From Parapedobacter defluvii (lineage in GTDB: Bacteria > Bacteroidota > Bacteroidia > Sphingobacteriales > Sphingobacteriaceae), in assembly GCF_014642075.1 (NCBI RefSeq), contig NZ_BMIK01000004.1:62001-126000 (forward strand): a stretch of DNA of 64,000 bases, in the 5' to 3' direction. How positions within the stretch are numbered: the first letter of the stretch is position 1; each line of letters starts with the position of its first letter. Shown here one piece after another: positions 16,121-24,904 of this stretch. The notes under the pieces are model-generated. The model was given only the letters and a program-made list of their open reading frames with translations. It had not been told where the DNA came from and did no database searches. A program made the translations under genes and the position numbers.

Positions 16121-17419
16121 TCAGGGAAGTTGATTCCCCACGTGGTACCGGAGCGCTTCGTATTGCACACGCAATTCTTTTTCGGTATCCAGCAGGGTGT
16201 CTTTTGAATGTAAATACGCCTCCAAAAAGTCGAGGTATTCCAATAGGCTGATGTGCCGTTCGGCAAAGTTCCGGTGGTAGCTCGCCAGCAGGGTATCCAT
16301 GTCGGCTTCATACTGTGTCCCCATGTGTTCCCTGCGTGCAATGATAGCCAGCAGGTCTTTCCATATCCGGATGGCTTCGCTTTCCGCTTCATTCTTTTTG
16401 TCGTCTGCCAGCAATCTGCTTTGCGCCAAGGCCAATTGAGCGGCCTTGATATTGCCTTGATTACGGTTGAAAAAGGGAAGGTCCACTGCGATACCGAGCC
16501 CCACGAAGTCACGCATGATGTTACCTCCTCGGTCATAGCCCGCGCTAACGGTAACATCCGGCACCCGTTGCGCCTGCTCGTAACGCAATTGCCAATCGGC
16601 CTGAACTGTGCCCGATTGCAGGGCTGCAAGTTCGGCATTGTGGGTATTTGCCCATTCCTGTAGGGTAGGTGCATCCAGCGCGTTAAGGACATCGATGGGG
16701 ATGTCCGTGCCCCCCCCCCCGCCGGTAAGGATCAACTCCTGTTGTGGTGTCAGCCCCATGAGCGTCTTTAACTGCCGTTGGGCCTCCCCATTCTCCCGCC
16801 GGAGATCATCGATGGCTTTCATTAGTGCTACTTCGGAGGCCTGCAATCGCATGTATTCGCTGCGGCTGATGTTGCCCTGTGCGACCTGACGCTGATACCC
16901 ACCCAGCAATTGCTGCAGCTGTCCCAATACCCCCTGGTAAACAACCATTCCCGCCTGGGTACGGTACAATTCGGCCATTTCGGTGCGGAACTCGGCTTGC
17001 AGGCTTCGGAGCAGGTCCTCAAAGGAGTGCTCCGCCACGACCAGGCCGGCCTCCTCCACGGCGATGCGTTTCCGGCGTTTGCCTGCCGTCTGAATGAGTT
17101 GTTCGACATCCACCGCCACCTGAGCGTGGTTGCCCCAATCGCCAAAAAGGCGGCCCAGCACTTCGGCATCCCGGTTGGACCAAGGATTGACTTCTCCGAT
17201 GGACAGCACCGGATTGGGCCATAATTTGGCCTGTATTACCTGCGCTTTGGCCATATCGATATCCAGCTTACCGGCCAACAAGCGCAGATTGCGTTGCAGG
17301 AAGACCGCTTCGGCCTCCGTAGGGGTTACCGCCAAGGTGTCCGGAGCGTATTGCCCGTGGGTTCCTGTTGCCACGCAGCAAAATGCCACCACCGCCAGGT
17401 AACGAAAACCCATTTTCAT
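16121..17419 (-). CDS. TolC-family outer-membrane efflux channel (CzcC/CusC type) with an 11-G tract
   Basis: 432 residues with signal peptide (MKMGFRYLAVVAFCCVATGTHG). Two repeats of long helices of the OEP family: NLRLLAGKLDIDMAKAQVIQAKLWPNPVLSIGEVNPW in the first and YRQAQRVPDVTVSAGYDRGG-type text in the second. It forms the exit duct of the tripartite efflux system. Bases 16710-16720 are eleven C on the plus strand, that is G11 in the coding strand, encoding Gly residues in LILTGGGGGTDIPID between the two halves. Length change by slippage would shift the frame and remove the second half. Its ATG overlaps the TGA of the tatA-like gene by 4 bases. Confidence 0.92.
   Translation of the reverse strand: MKMGFRYLAVVAFCCVATGTHGQYAPDTLAVTPTEAEAVFLQRNLRLLAGKLDIDMAKAQVIQAKLWPNPVLSIGEVNPWSNRDAEVLGRLFGDWGNHAQVAVDVEQLIQTAGKRRKRIAVEEAGLVVAEHSFEDLLRSLQAEFRTEMAELYRTQAGMVVYQGVLGQLQQLLGGYQRQVAQGNISRSEYMRLQASEVALMKAIDDLRRENGEAQRQLKTLMGLTPQQELILTGGGGGTDIPIDVLNALDAPTLQEWANTHNAELAALQSGTVQADWQLRYEQAQRVPDVTVSAGYDRGGNIMRDFVGLGIAVDLPFFNRNQGNIKAAQLALAQSRLLADDKKNEAESEAIRIWKDLLAIIARREHMGTQYEADMDTLLASYHRNFAERHISLLEYLDFLEAYLHSKDTLLDTEKELRVQYEALRYHVGNQLP
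16710..16720 (-). repeat. Homopolymeric G11 tract in coding sequence
   Basis: Eleven consecutive C on the plus strand inside the efflux channel gene, the longest G/C homopolymer I noticed in the window. The frame is intact at length 11. Confidence 0.9.
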
Positions 17420-17640
17420 AGGTGCCCCTCCTTGTCCGAATCCTTATCCGTCTTATCGCCTTCCGGCTCGGGCTCCTCCTCCTGTCCACGCTTAAACTCA
17501 CGCACACCGCGACCGAGGCCACGCATCAATTCCGGTATCTTTTTTCCCCCGAATAGCAACAGGCAGGCCAGCACGATCAGCAGCATCTCCTGTCCGCCGA
17601 TACCCATAATGCCCAACAAAACCAATTTTCCGTAAACCAT
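17416..17640 (-). CDS. tatA: TatA/TatE-type twin-arginine translocase subunit
   Basis: 74 residues from ATG 17640 (the open frame runs to 17676). One N-terminal membrane segment, EMLLIVLACLLLFGGKKIPE, then the amphipathic helix LMRGLGRGVREFKRG and an acidic tail. The FGxKKxPEL pattern is the TatA signature. TatA forms the pore for export of folded Tat substrates. The unusual point is place: it heads the metal-efflux operon and overlaps the channel gene by 4 bases. No tatC is in the window. It may supply Tat capacity for metalloproteins or be a stray passenger. Confidence 0.88.
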   Translation of the reverse strand: MVYGKLVLLGIMGIGGQEMLLIVLACLLLFGGKKIPELMRGLGRGVREFKRGQEEEPEPEGDKTDKDSDKEGHL

Positions 17641-17661
17641 CGTTCTTATTTCGTTTGACCG

Positions 17662-17669
17662 CAAAAGTA
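17662..17669 (-). promoter_or_regulatory. -7 box of the tatA-efflux operon
   Basis: TACTTTTG on the minus strand, 21 bases before the tatA ATG and downstream of the kinase stop (17703). It suggests the efflux operon can be transcribed apart from its two-component genes, presumably under the response regulator. I could not define the operator. Confidence 0.5.
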
Positions 17670-17702
17670 ACGGCACAACATTAGAACGGGATTAGAGCGG
17701 GG

Positions 17703-19058
17703 TTAAAGTTGCCTAAAGATAAACGTAGCCTGGGTGCCCCGCGCATCTGAGGTGAGGGAAAAAGCAACATCATTTTGCTTACAGATAAGCACGGCTAAGG
17801 AGAGGCCGATACCGCTTCCCTTGGTATCGCCCACATTGCTGCCCCGGTAAAAGGGCTGGTGCACAAACTGCAATTCCGTCGGGGGTATGCCCGGTCCCTG
17901 GTCCTGAACCGTCAATCGAAGCGCCCCGTCCGATTCAGCAAGCGCGATGGTAACCGGCTTGCCGCATGCATATTTCACGGCATTGTCAATCACATTGTAA
18001 ACAGCCATCTGCAGCTGGTTACGATACCCCTTTACAACGAGGCGATCCGCATCGGCCACGGAAACATCCAGACTCAGCAGCGGCTTAACTTCCGGCCACC
18101 GTTCGAAAATCCGGTCCATTACATCCCATAACAGCTCGTCTAAGCGATACATTACACTGCCTTGTGGATTCGTGCGAAGACCCGCCAGTATCATCAGGTT
18201 ATTGAGCATATGTTCCAACTGTGATACCTCCGCCAGCACCGTTTCACTTACCTTTCTATACTCGGCGGGTGAACGCTCACGCTGCGCAAATACTTCAAGG
18301 TTGCCCGTGATGGATGCCAACGGTGTCTTGAACTCGTGCGATACGTAGTTAATGAAGTTTCTTTGGATGACAAAATTCTCCGAAAGCCGCAGCAGCAACC
18401 CATTGAAGGTATCAATCAACTCATGCAGCTCATCTTTGGTGCGCGGCAGGGTCAATGCGCGTTCCAGGTTGTGGGCTTGAAGTTGGTTCACCTGATGGAT
18501 GACGGATGAAATCGGCCGATAGGCGATCCGAGATAATGCATAGCTCAGCAGAAAAATAAGCAGCAGGCCAATGGCGAGTGCAGTGCCCATCGCGAGCAGC
18601 AACTGATTGCGTTGTGCCGTAAAAAAGGAATGATCTGCCGCCACCACCACCACAAAGTCACCTTGGTTGTCTGGGTAGTGCAGGCCATAGTAGTAATACC
18701 CTTCAGTCTTGAACCGCACCCGCCCTTCTTCCCGGATACGTTGCAGCATCGCGGGCGTGACCGCTTCCCTGAACTGCCCGTTGCCATAGCGCAGCCTGCC
18801 GGAATGATCGTATACTTTGACGTCTGTCTGCTGCATCTCCACTTCAAAGTCTGTCCGTATCCGATTGTGTTCGCGGGTAGAAAGCTCATCTTCTTCCAGG
18901 TAAAACATAGCGGATAGCAACCCCGTCTTTTGCAGATCACTGAAAATGATCCGTTCGGAAGTGACCACAAACATATAGTAGACCACAAACGCCGCTAAGG
19001 CAAATACCACACCGAACGTGAGCGACGAAATCAAGGTAAGCCTGTTGCGGATGGTCAT
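17703..19058 (-). CDS. Sensor histidine kinase
   Basis: 451 residues. Membrane segment near 10-32, periplasmic sensor region (about 33-155), second segment (LLLAMGTALAIGLLLIFLLSYAL, about 152-175), HAMP-like linker, then HisKA with NYVSHEFKTPLASI (phospho-acceptor His near 240) and an HATPase domain with DNAVKYA, DQGPGIPP and GSGIGLSLAV. It resembles the kinases next to CzcCBA/CusCBA pumps, so metal sensing is likely. The sensor region has no obvious His/Cys/Met metal cluster. It follows the response regulator by 10 bases and precedes the tatA-efflux operon. Confidence 0.92.
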   Translation of the reverse strand: MTIRNRLTLISSLTFGVVFALAAFVVYYMFVVTSERIIFSDLQKTGLLSAMFYLEEDELSTREHNRIRTDFEVEMQQTDVKVYDHSGRLRYGNGQFREAVTPAMLQRIREEGRVRFKTEGYYYYGLHYPDNQGDFVVVVAADHSFFTAQRNQLLLAMGTALAIGLLLIFLLSYALSRIAYRPISSVIHQVNQLQAHNLERALTLPRTKDELHELIDTFNGLLLRLSENFVIQRNFINYVSHEFKTPLASITGNLEVFAQRERSPAEYRKVSETVLAEVSQLEHMLNNLMILAGLRTNPQGSVMYRLDELLWDVMDRIFERWPEVKPLLSLDVSVADADRLVVKGYRNQLQMAVYNVIDNAVKYACGKPVTIALAESDGALRLTVQDQGPGIPPTELQFVHQPFYRGSNVGDTKGSGIGLSLAVLICKQNDVAFSLTSDARGTQATFIFRQL

Positions 19059-19068
19059 GGCCGGAATT

Positions 19069-19749
19069 TCATTGGGGTTCTTTCCACAGGTAACCGGTAC
19101 CTTTCACCGTATGGATGAACTTGACTCCCTGTCTCTCAATTTTATTTCGGAGATAAGAAATGTAAACATCCACCACATTGGTGCTGTTGTCAAAGTTAAT
19201 GCCCCAAACCGCGTTAAGTAACTGTGTTCTTGGCAGTACGCGACCGCGGTGTTCGACCAAATACAGCAGCAGTTTGTATTCTTTGGGCGACAGCTCGATC
19301 TCTTCGCCGTGCAGCGTTACCCGGTGTTCATCCGTATTGACAATCAAAGGGCCGCTGTGATACGATTGCCCGCCGCCTTGGCGGGACAGCTGTGCTCGGC
19401 GCACCAGGGCGTTGATGCGCGACAGCAGTTCCTTAAAGTGAAAGGGCTTTACCAGGTAGTCGTCTGCTCCGCTATCCAGCGCCGTAACTTTATCATCGGG
19501 ACCGTCTAACGCACTGAGTACCAAAATGGGTGTGTGGTTACGCCGGTAGCGGATCAGCTTCGTCAGCTGCACCCCATCGATACCCGGCAACATGATATCC
19601 ATGAGGATGACGTCCCATTCGTGATCGCCTATCCAGTCCCTTGCCAGCTCGGCGGTACGTGCCAGCGCGACCGTATGCCCGGATTCCTCCAGACCTTTGA
19701 TGACAAAATCACTGATGCGGCTATCATCTTCAACGAGCAAGATGTTCAT
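19069..19749 (-). CDS. OmpR/PhoB-family response regulator
   Basis: 226 residues from ATG 19749 (MNILLVEDDSRISDFVI); the frame extends to 19854, but the -7 box lies in that extension. Receiver domain with acidic EDD at 7-9, phospho-acceptor Asp in WDVILMDIMLPG (about 51) and Lys in YLVKPFHF (about 101). The C-terminal winged helix has ELSPKEYKLLLYLVEHRGRVL and VDVYISYLRNKI. It most likely controls the efflux genes downstream. It is divergent from the MutS-like gene; the two -7 boxes lie 34 bases apart. Confidence 0.94.
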   Translation of the reverse strand: MNILLVEDDSRISDFVIKGLEESGHTVALARTAELARDWIGDHEWDVILMDIMLPGIDGVQLTKLIRYRRNHTPILVLSALDGPDDKVTALDSGADDYLVKPFHFKELLSRINALVRRAQLSRQGGGQSYHSGPLIVNTDEHRVTLHGEEIELSPKEYKLLLYLVEHRGRVLPRTQLLNAVWGINFDNSTNVVDVYISYLRNKIERQGVKFIHTVKGTGYLWKEPQ

Positions 19750-19755
19750 GTAGGC

Positions 19756-19763
19756 CAAAGTTA
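19756..19763 (-). promoter_or_regulatory. Promoter of the response regulator-kinase pair
   Basis: TAACTTTG on the minus strand with a TTG 20 bases upstream (complement of 19784-19786). The box ends 6 bases before the ATG at 19749, so the mRNA is a leaderless candidate. Confidence 0.55.
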
Positions 19764-19797
19764 ACGTTAAGGACTGCGAAATCCAATTTTGGAAATG

Positions 19798-19805
19798 TAT
19801 ATTTG
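19798..19805 (+). promoter_or_regulatory. -7 box close to the MutS-like start
   Basis: TATATTTG ends 4 bases before the ATG at 19810. Confidence 0.55.
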
Positions 19806-19809
19806 TGTG

Positions 19810-21117
19810 ATGGACCCCTTTTACACCGATAAACAGACCCTTTCCGATCTGCAATTACTGGACGATGGGCCTGACAGTGTATTCGCCTGCTTTAACAAAA
19901 CCATCACGTACGGAGGGGAGGATGCATTGCGTGAACTGTTCCGTAAGCCGCTTACCGACCTCAACCAGCTCCAACAACGAAGCGCAACAATCCGGTTCCT
20001 TATGGATCAGGTGGACGAATTGCGGTTGGACAAAACCACCGTGGATTTTCTGGATTACTACCTGAAAAGCCCCGAGCGGCCGGTGTCGTTTTCCGTTTAC
20101 CGTGGCATCCGCAATACGGTTAAATTCTTTTTTTCGCCCAACCAGGCTTTTTATGCCAAACGCCGGGGAATTGCGGAGATGGTCGATACCCTGATGTTTA
20201 TCAAGCAGTTTGGCGAAACCCATCCCGAAGGAAACAACATTCCATTGCTGGCCGATCTGCAGGAATCGTTGCACAAACTGACGCAACACCCGATACTTAA
20301 AAAATTGGTAAATGCTCCCCAACGCCGCCTGAAGCGCTATACCCTGGAGCAGATTGACTTCCTTTTGCGCAAGGAATACTACCAGGAAACCCTTACCTTG
20401 CTCGATCAGCTGTATTTCCTCGATGCCTACTACGCCGTGGCCAGCACTTCCAGGGCACGGGGGTTTACGTTCCCCACCTTTCAAGAAAAGGAAAACTTGA
20501 GCCTGGAAGGCGTCTTCCATCCTTTGGTTAGCAATCCGGTGGCCAATGCTGTCATCCTGGATACCGACAAACGGGTAAATTTCATTACCGGCGCCAACAT
20601 GTCGGGCAAATCCACCTTGATGAAAGCGACCGGTATTGCGGTATACCTCGCCCACATCGGGTTTCCGGTTCCGGCAAGCCGCATGGAAACGTGTATCCTG
20701 GATGGATTGATCACCACCATTAACCTGGCCGATAACATCAACGACGGTTACAGCCATTTTTACAGTGAGGTAAAGCGCGTCAAGCTGGTAGCACAGCAGA
20801 TCCATCAGTCGGATCGCCTGCTGGTTATTTTTGATGAGCTGTTCCGGGGCACCAACATCAAAGATGCGTACGACGGTTCGCTCCGTATCATACAGGCCTT
20901 TTCCGGACTTGGCAAAGGTTTCTTCATGGTCTCAACCCACATTGTAGAGGTTGCACAGGCACTTTCCACCAATGGAAAAATTGCATTTAATTACCTGCCC
21001 AGCCGTATGGAAAAAGAAAGACCTGTATTTGACTACCAACTGCGCGGGGGCATAACCGACGACCGAATTGGCCTTTGGATATTACAGAATGAGGGCATAT
21101 TTGAACTTTTAAAATAG
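19810..21117 (+). CDS. MutS-like ATPase without mismatch-recognition domain
   Basis: 435 residues from ATG 19810 (MDPFYTDKQTLSDLQLLD); an in-frame ATG upstream would precede the -7 box. Only the lever/clamp-like helical part and the ABC-type ATPase domain of MutS are present: Walker A TGANMSGKSTLMKA (about 259), LLVIFDELFRGTN (Walker B, about 338) and MVSTHIVEVAQAL (His switch). The N-terminal mismatch-reading domain with its Phe-x-Glu motif is missing, so it is not the canonical repair MutS. Related short MutS-type proteins occur widely in Bacteroidota; their role is not established. It stands alone and converges with a lipoprotein gene. Confidence 0.85.
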   Translation: MDPFYTDKQTLSDLQLLDDGPDSVFACFNKTITYGGEDALRELFRKPLTDLNQLQQRSATIRFLMDQVDELRLDKTTVDFLDYYLKSPERPVSFSVYRGIRNTVKFFFSPNQAFYAKRRGIAEMVDTLMFIKQFGETHPEGNNIPLLADLQESLHKLTQHPILKKLVNAPQRRLKRYTLEQIDFLLRKEYYQETLTLLDQLYFLDAYYAVASTSRARGFTFPTFQEKENLSLEGVFHPLVSNPVANAVILDTDKRVNFITGANMSGKSTLMKATGIAVYLAHIGFPVPASRMETCILDGLITTINLADNINDGYSHFYSEVKRVKLVAQQIHQSDRLLVIFDELFRGTNIKDAYDGSLRIIQAFSGLGKGFFMVSTHIVEVAQALSTNGKIAFNYLPSRMEKERPVFDYQLRGGITDDRIGLWILQNEGIFELLK

Positions 21118-21131
21118 CATCAAAGCCCTCA

Positions 21132-22214
21132 TCACTGGTACTGGATATAAATCGGCTTCGGTATAAAGCTATTCACTTCCTCAACCGTCATCATCCGGTG
21201 CGGAGCTGGTATCAGGTCGTTTTTGTAAAAGAACTTAAACCCGGTAAATTGTACTGGTTCCCGGAAAATGTATGACTGATAGGTGTTCTTTTTCAATGCC
21301 GGAGCACCCCATCCGTCCATATTGATCACCACCTGCACCTCGGGCCGTAATGCTATCCGGCTGTAATCTTTGACCATTCCTTGTGTGAAACGATGGACGA
21401 CCAACACCTTTGGTGGGAGATCATGCTCACGAACCAATTCCGCCAGGTGCGATGCCGCAAAATTAATGTCCTCGGCTGTAAAATGACCGACCCGCTTTCC
21501 CGGCGGCAGGTCGTCTTTCATCGAAAACTCCGGATCAATACCCAAATGTACGTGGGGCATGCGCAGAAATGTATCCAAGCGGGGCAGTTCATCCGCCAAC
21601 GTGCTGAAGCCCACCTGTATATCCAAAAACACCAGTGCGTCCCTTTTCTTTGCAATGCGCAGCACCGAATCTACCTGGCTGAACGGCATACGCGATCGGT
21701 ATTTTCCATCCCTTCCCCCACTGCCTTGTGCCGTTACGGCGATGTAATGCAAGGCAGGAATCGCTTCTGTGGACGTATCCACCGCATTCCATGCGGCGAC
21801 TTCCCCGTCCAGCTTAGCCAGCATATCGTCCGGTGGTAATTCACCTAGAATACCCATTTTAGCCGAATAGAGGTTTCCGTAGAAGGCAATGATCCGCTTA
21901 TATGGCAAGATTGCCCCTGTGAGCGGAACAGGCTGTTCCGCTACCGGCCATCGACCGGTGGTGTCGTGTTCAGCCAGATCGCGGACAAGCGCGTGGTATT
22001 CCAACGAGTCGACGGTAGTAGATCTTACCTGCTTTGCCACAGTGTCTTCCTTTGTTTCCACGGTATCTTCGTTTATCGCTACGGTATCTTCCGCAGCCGT
22101 TGCTCCCGTTGCGAATGAGCGGCCGCTCTCTGTAAACTGACATCCGTGGAGACCCCACAGCAGGCCTATGCTGAAAATAGGCAGTATAACGCGTCGGAAT
22201 GTTCCCTGCTTCAT
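21132..22214 (-). CDS. Uncharacterised lipoprotein, possibly a TIM-barrel enzyme
   Basis: 360 residues from ATG 22214, with lipobox LHGC (Cys near 25). After the Cys comes a low-complexity linker with three EDTV units (about 42-60). From residue 105 on the text is a compact domain: RIIAFYGNLYSAKMGIL, LHYIAVTA, DALVFLDIQVG, HVHLGIDPEFSM, PKVLVVHRF and VQVVINMDGWG. Alternating strand-and-loop segments ending in acidic residues suggest a (beta/alpha)8 barrel of a surface-anchored hydrolase. I do not recognise a named family. It follows the phosphoesterase gene by 35 bases on the same strand. Confidence 0.6.
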   Translation of the reverse strand: MKQGTFRRVILPIFSIGLLWGLHGCQFTESGRSFATGATAAEDTVAINEDTVETKEDTVAKQVRSTTVDSLEYHALVRDLAEHDTTGRWPVAEQPVPLTGAILPYKRIIAFYGNLYSAKMGILGELPPDDMLAKLDGEVAAWNAVDTSTEAIPALHYIAVTAQGSGGRDGKYRSRMPFSQVDSVLRIAKKRDALVFLDIQVGFSTLADELPRLDTFLRMPHVHLGIDPEFSMKDDLPPGKRVGHFTAEDINFAASHLAELVREHDLPPKVLVVHRFTQGMVKDYSRIALRPEVQVVINMDGWGAPALKKNTYQSYIFREPVQFTGFKFFYKNDLIPAPHRMMTVEEVNSFIPKPIYIQYQ

Positions 22215-22249
22215 CGCCGCAAATAAACATAAAAAATAAGAATATCCCA

Positions 22250-23422
22250 TCAATGGCTTGGGTACAAGGTAATCGAATCGATCGTTTTCCCCGATTGATC
22301 GACGACGTCAATATGCAGGCGCTGACCGTCGGCTGTCGCTTTCAACATATTGTTATTCGAATTAACCAATATGGGGAATTGATGGTTTCCCGGCTGTGCT
22401 TCCCGTTTCATGTGCCTGTGCAGGTGACCGCTCAGCATGACCTGGGCGCCCGCCGCATTCAACAACGGAACAAATTTTCGGGCAATTTCCTCCTCGCCAT
22501 GCCAACCGCCGAAAGGCGGCATGTGGCAGACAACCACCTTATAAGGGGCCTCCCGGTATTCCGGACGCTGAAGTGCTTCTTTCAGCCACTCGGCCTGCTG
22601 GGTGCGGTATTCGTCCATAGTAACTATTCCGCTGTACTCGATATCGCTATCGGGCTTGTCTTCTCCACAGTCGAGCACAACAAAACAGACCGGCCCTCTC
22701 CTGAATACGTAATAAAGATGTCCCGAAGTAGTGGGAAAATAATCGGGAAATGCACTTGCGAAATTTCCCCGCGTCTCGTGGTTTCCCCGCGCATAATACA
22801 TCGGGATTTCCGAAGCAAATAACGCGGTCGCGGTATCCATGTAATGGGCAAACAACTGCTCTTCGCTCCGCAAATCATTGGCCATGTCTCCATTGAAGAA
22901 AACCAGGTCCGTCTCTGGCCAGTCCAATTGGCCCAACAGGTTTTTCATCACGTCGTTACGGCCGTGTATATCATTGACAATTGCAAACGAAAGGCTGGAT
23001 TGATCCGGCCGGCTCGTTGTAAAGCTCAACGGTGCGCGCTGATATACCTGCGTGGCCACGACCTGCCCGTACTGGACATTGGTACCCACGTGGCTGATTA
23101 CTTCTTGTGCATATACCCGGTAGCGGTATTTTACCCCCGGCTGAAGCCCGCGCAACGTCACCTTGTGCAGCTTGGATACATCCTTGAAACCGTGGCTGGA
23201 AGCAAAATGCTTGGGCCGTTCTTCCCGGTAAAAGTGGGTACTGTCATCCGGGGCAAGCTCCACCCAACCCACCGCATCCTTATCGGTTGTCCAGACGATC
23301 GTCACACCCGTGTCGTGCAATGCCTGCAGATAAGGCCCATGGGTGATGGAAATCTTGGTTTGTGCAATGCACACCGTAACATTCAGGAAGCAGCATAATA
23401 GGAAACAGACCGATTTATTCAT
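22250..23422 (-). CDS. Secreted calcineurin-type metallophosphoesterase with purple-acid-phosphatase-like N-domain
   Basis: 390 residues from ATG 23422 with a signal peptide (MNKSVCFLLCCFLNVTVCIAQ). A fibronectin-III-like domain (about 25-130: HGPYLQALHDTGVTIVWTT, LRGLQPGVKYRYRVYA) is followed by the metal-site motifs VNDIHGRND, FFNGDMAND, YARGNHETRG, VCHMPP and LSGHLHRHM. These are the five blocks of two-metal phosphoesterases. Substrate is unknown; extracytoplasmic phosphate release is the family's usual role. Probably an operon with the lipoprotein gene that follows. Confidence 0.88.
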   Translation of the reverse strand: MNKSVCFLLCCFLNVTVCIAQTKISITHGPYLQALHDTGVTIVWTTDKDAVGWVELAPDDSTHFYREERPKHFASSHGFKDVSKLHKVTLRGLQPGVKYRYRVYAQEVISHVGTNVQYGQVVATQVYQRAPLSFTTSRPDQSSLSFAIVNDIHGRNDVMKNLLGQLDWPETDLVFFNGDMANDLRSEEQLFAHYMDTATALFASEIPMYYARGNHETRGNFASAFPDYFPTTSGHLYYVFRRGPVCFVVLDCGEDKPDSDIEYSGIVTMDEYRTQQAEWLKEALQRPEYREAPYKVVVCHMPPFGGWHGEEEIARKFVPLLNAAGAQVMLSGHLHRHMKREAQPGNHQFPILVNSNNNMLKATADGQRLHIDVVDQSGKTIDSITLYPSH

Positions 23423-23513
23423 GTTCTTTAGTGTTTTACATTCCATAGGCATGCAAGATAGCCAAAGTATTTCTTTTCCCACTTAAACCACAAGCAGGGC
23501 TGGATTAAATCCG

Positions 23514-23521
23514 TAATTTTG
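23514..23521 (+). promoter_or_regulatory. -7 box close to the rRNA methyltransferase start
   Basis: TAATTTTG ends 6 bases before the ATG at 23528; the predicted transcription start is at the ATG itself. Confidence 0.5.
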
Positions 23522-23527
23522 TATCGT

Positions 23528-24904
23528 ATGAGCAACATCATCCCACCTCCTTTGGTACGCAGACTAGGCAACCTCGCAGGTTTTGATACAGACGCTTTTG
23601 AAGCGGTGCATAAGCAGGAGGGAGGCGTCACCTCCATCCGGGTCAATCCAGACAAGCCGCCTTTTCCCCCGTCCTTGTCTATTGATCGGGATCCCGTGCC
23701 CTGGTGCAACACGGGTTATTACCTACCCGAGCGTCCCGTGTTTACCCTCGATCCTTTGTTCCATGCGGGCTGCTATTATGTACAGGAAGCATCGTCTATG
23801 TTTATTGCCCACGTCATTAGGGAGTTGGCGTTGGAGAGACAACCACTTGTCGCATTGGACCTCTGCGCGGCCCCGGGGGGAAAGAGTACACTGCTGAACA
23901 CCTATCTGCATCCCGACAGCCTGCTCATTACCAACGAACTCATCAAGAGCCGGGTTATCGTCCTGGCCGACAACCTTGTCCGCTGGGGACATTCCAATAC
24001 GGTTGTCACCAACAACGACCCTTCGGCATTCTCACGCCTTCCGGGGTACGTCGATCTCATGCTGGTCGATGCACCCTGTTCCGGATCGGGGATGTTCCGC
24101 AAAGATCCGGCGGTCCTCAACGAATGGTCGGAAAGCATGGTGCAGCTATGCAGCGAGCGGCAGCGCCGGATTTTGGCTGACAGTCTCCCCGCACTCAAAG
24201 AAGGAGGTATTCTGCTGTATTCCACCTGTTCGTATTCCGTTGAGGAAAACGAAGAAATTGCCGACTGGCTGTGTGAAACACAAGGCATGGAACCCGTGGC
24301 TATCCCGGTAAATGACGCATGGGGCATTGAGCAGACACAATCGGAGCGGCATGCATGCCCCTGCTTCCGCTTCTATCCGCATCGGTTGCGGGGGGAGGGC
24401 TTTTTCCTGGCTGCATTCCGTAAGGTCGTAGGCCAACCCTCGTTCGACCGCCCCAAACCAAAAACAGAGCGCTCTAACCCATCCATTGCACTGGAAAATT
24501 GGGTGATTCATCCTGAAAAATTCTTTTTGTTTCCCGTTGGCGACGATATACACATCCTTCCCAACGGAAGGGAAAGCGATCTGCGCATTCTTCAGCAGAT
24601 GCTTTATCTACGCAATGCAGGCACACGGGTTGGCCGCATGGCAAAGGGAGCACTTGTACCCGCGCATGACCTGGCCCTGAGTCTAGCCCGCCATCCCGGT
24701 ATCCCCACTGTACCGCTGGATCGTGCACAGGCGTTGGAATACCTCCGCAAGGGTAACCTTCCGCTCTCGGTCAATCCGGAGGGGCTTACCGGCTGGGTAA
24801 TCGCTTCGTATGAAGGGGCTTCCTTGGGTTGGATGAAAATGCTTCCAAACCGCATCAACAACTATTACCCGAAAGAATGGCGGATTTTAATGGATAATGG
24901 ATAG
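23528..24904 (+). CDS. RsmF/NOP2-Sun-family RNA cytosine-C5 methyltransferase
   Basis: 458 residues. Motif I LDLCAAPGGKST (about 111), PCSGSGMFRKDP with one catalytic Cys (about 183) and TCSYSVEENEEI with the second (about 233) define an m5C methyltransferase. A C-terminal RNA-binding region follows from about 310. In E. coli RsmF modifies 16S rRNA C1407; the position here is inferred. The last codons and the TAG stop lie inside a 7-base repeat array that fills the gap to phoH, so the true C-terminus may have been altered by the repeat. Confidence 0.9.
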   Translation: MSNIIPPPLVRRLGNLAGFDTDAFEAVHKQEGGVTSIRVNPDKPPFPPSLSIDRDPVPWCNTGYYLPERPVFTLDPLFHAGCYYVQEASSMFIAHVIRELALERQPLVALDLCAAPGGKSTLLNTYLHPDSLLITNELIKSRVIVLADNLVRWGHSNTVVTNNDPSAFSRLPGYVDLMLVDAPCSGSGMFRKDPAVLNEWSESMVQLCSERQRRILADSLPALKEGGILLYSTCSYSVEENEEIADWLCETQGMEPVAIPVNDAWGIEQTQSERHACPCFRFYPHRLRGEGFFLAAFRKVVGQPSFDRPKPKTERSNPSIALENWVIHPEKFFLFPVGDDIHILPNGRESDLRILQQMLYLRNAGTRVGRMAKGALVPAHDLALSLARHPGIPTVPLDRAQALEYLRKGNLPLSVNPEGLTGWVIASYEGASLGWMKMLPNRINNYYPKEWRILMDNG

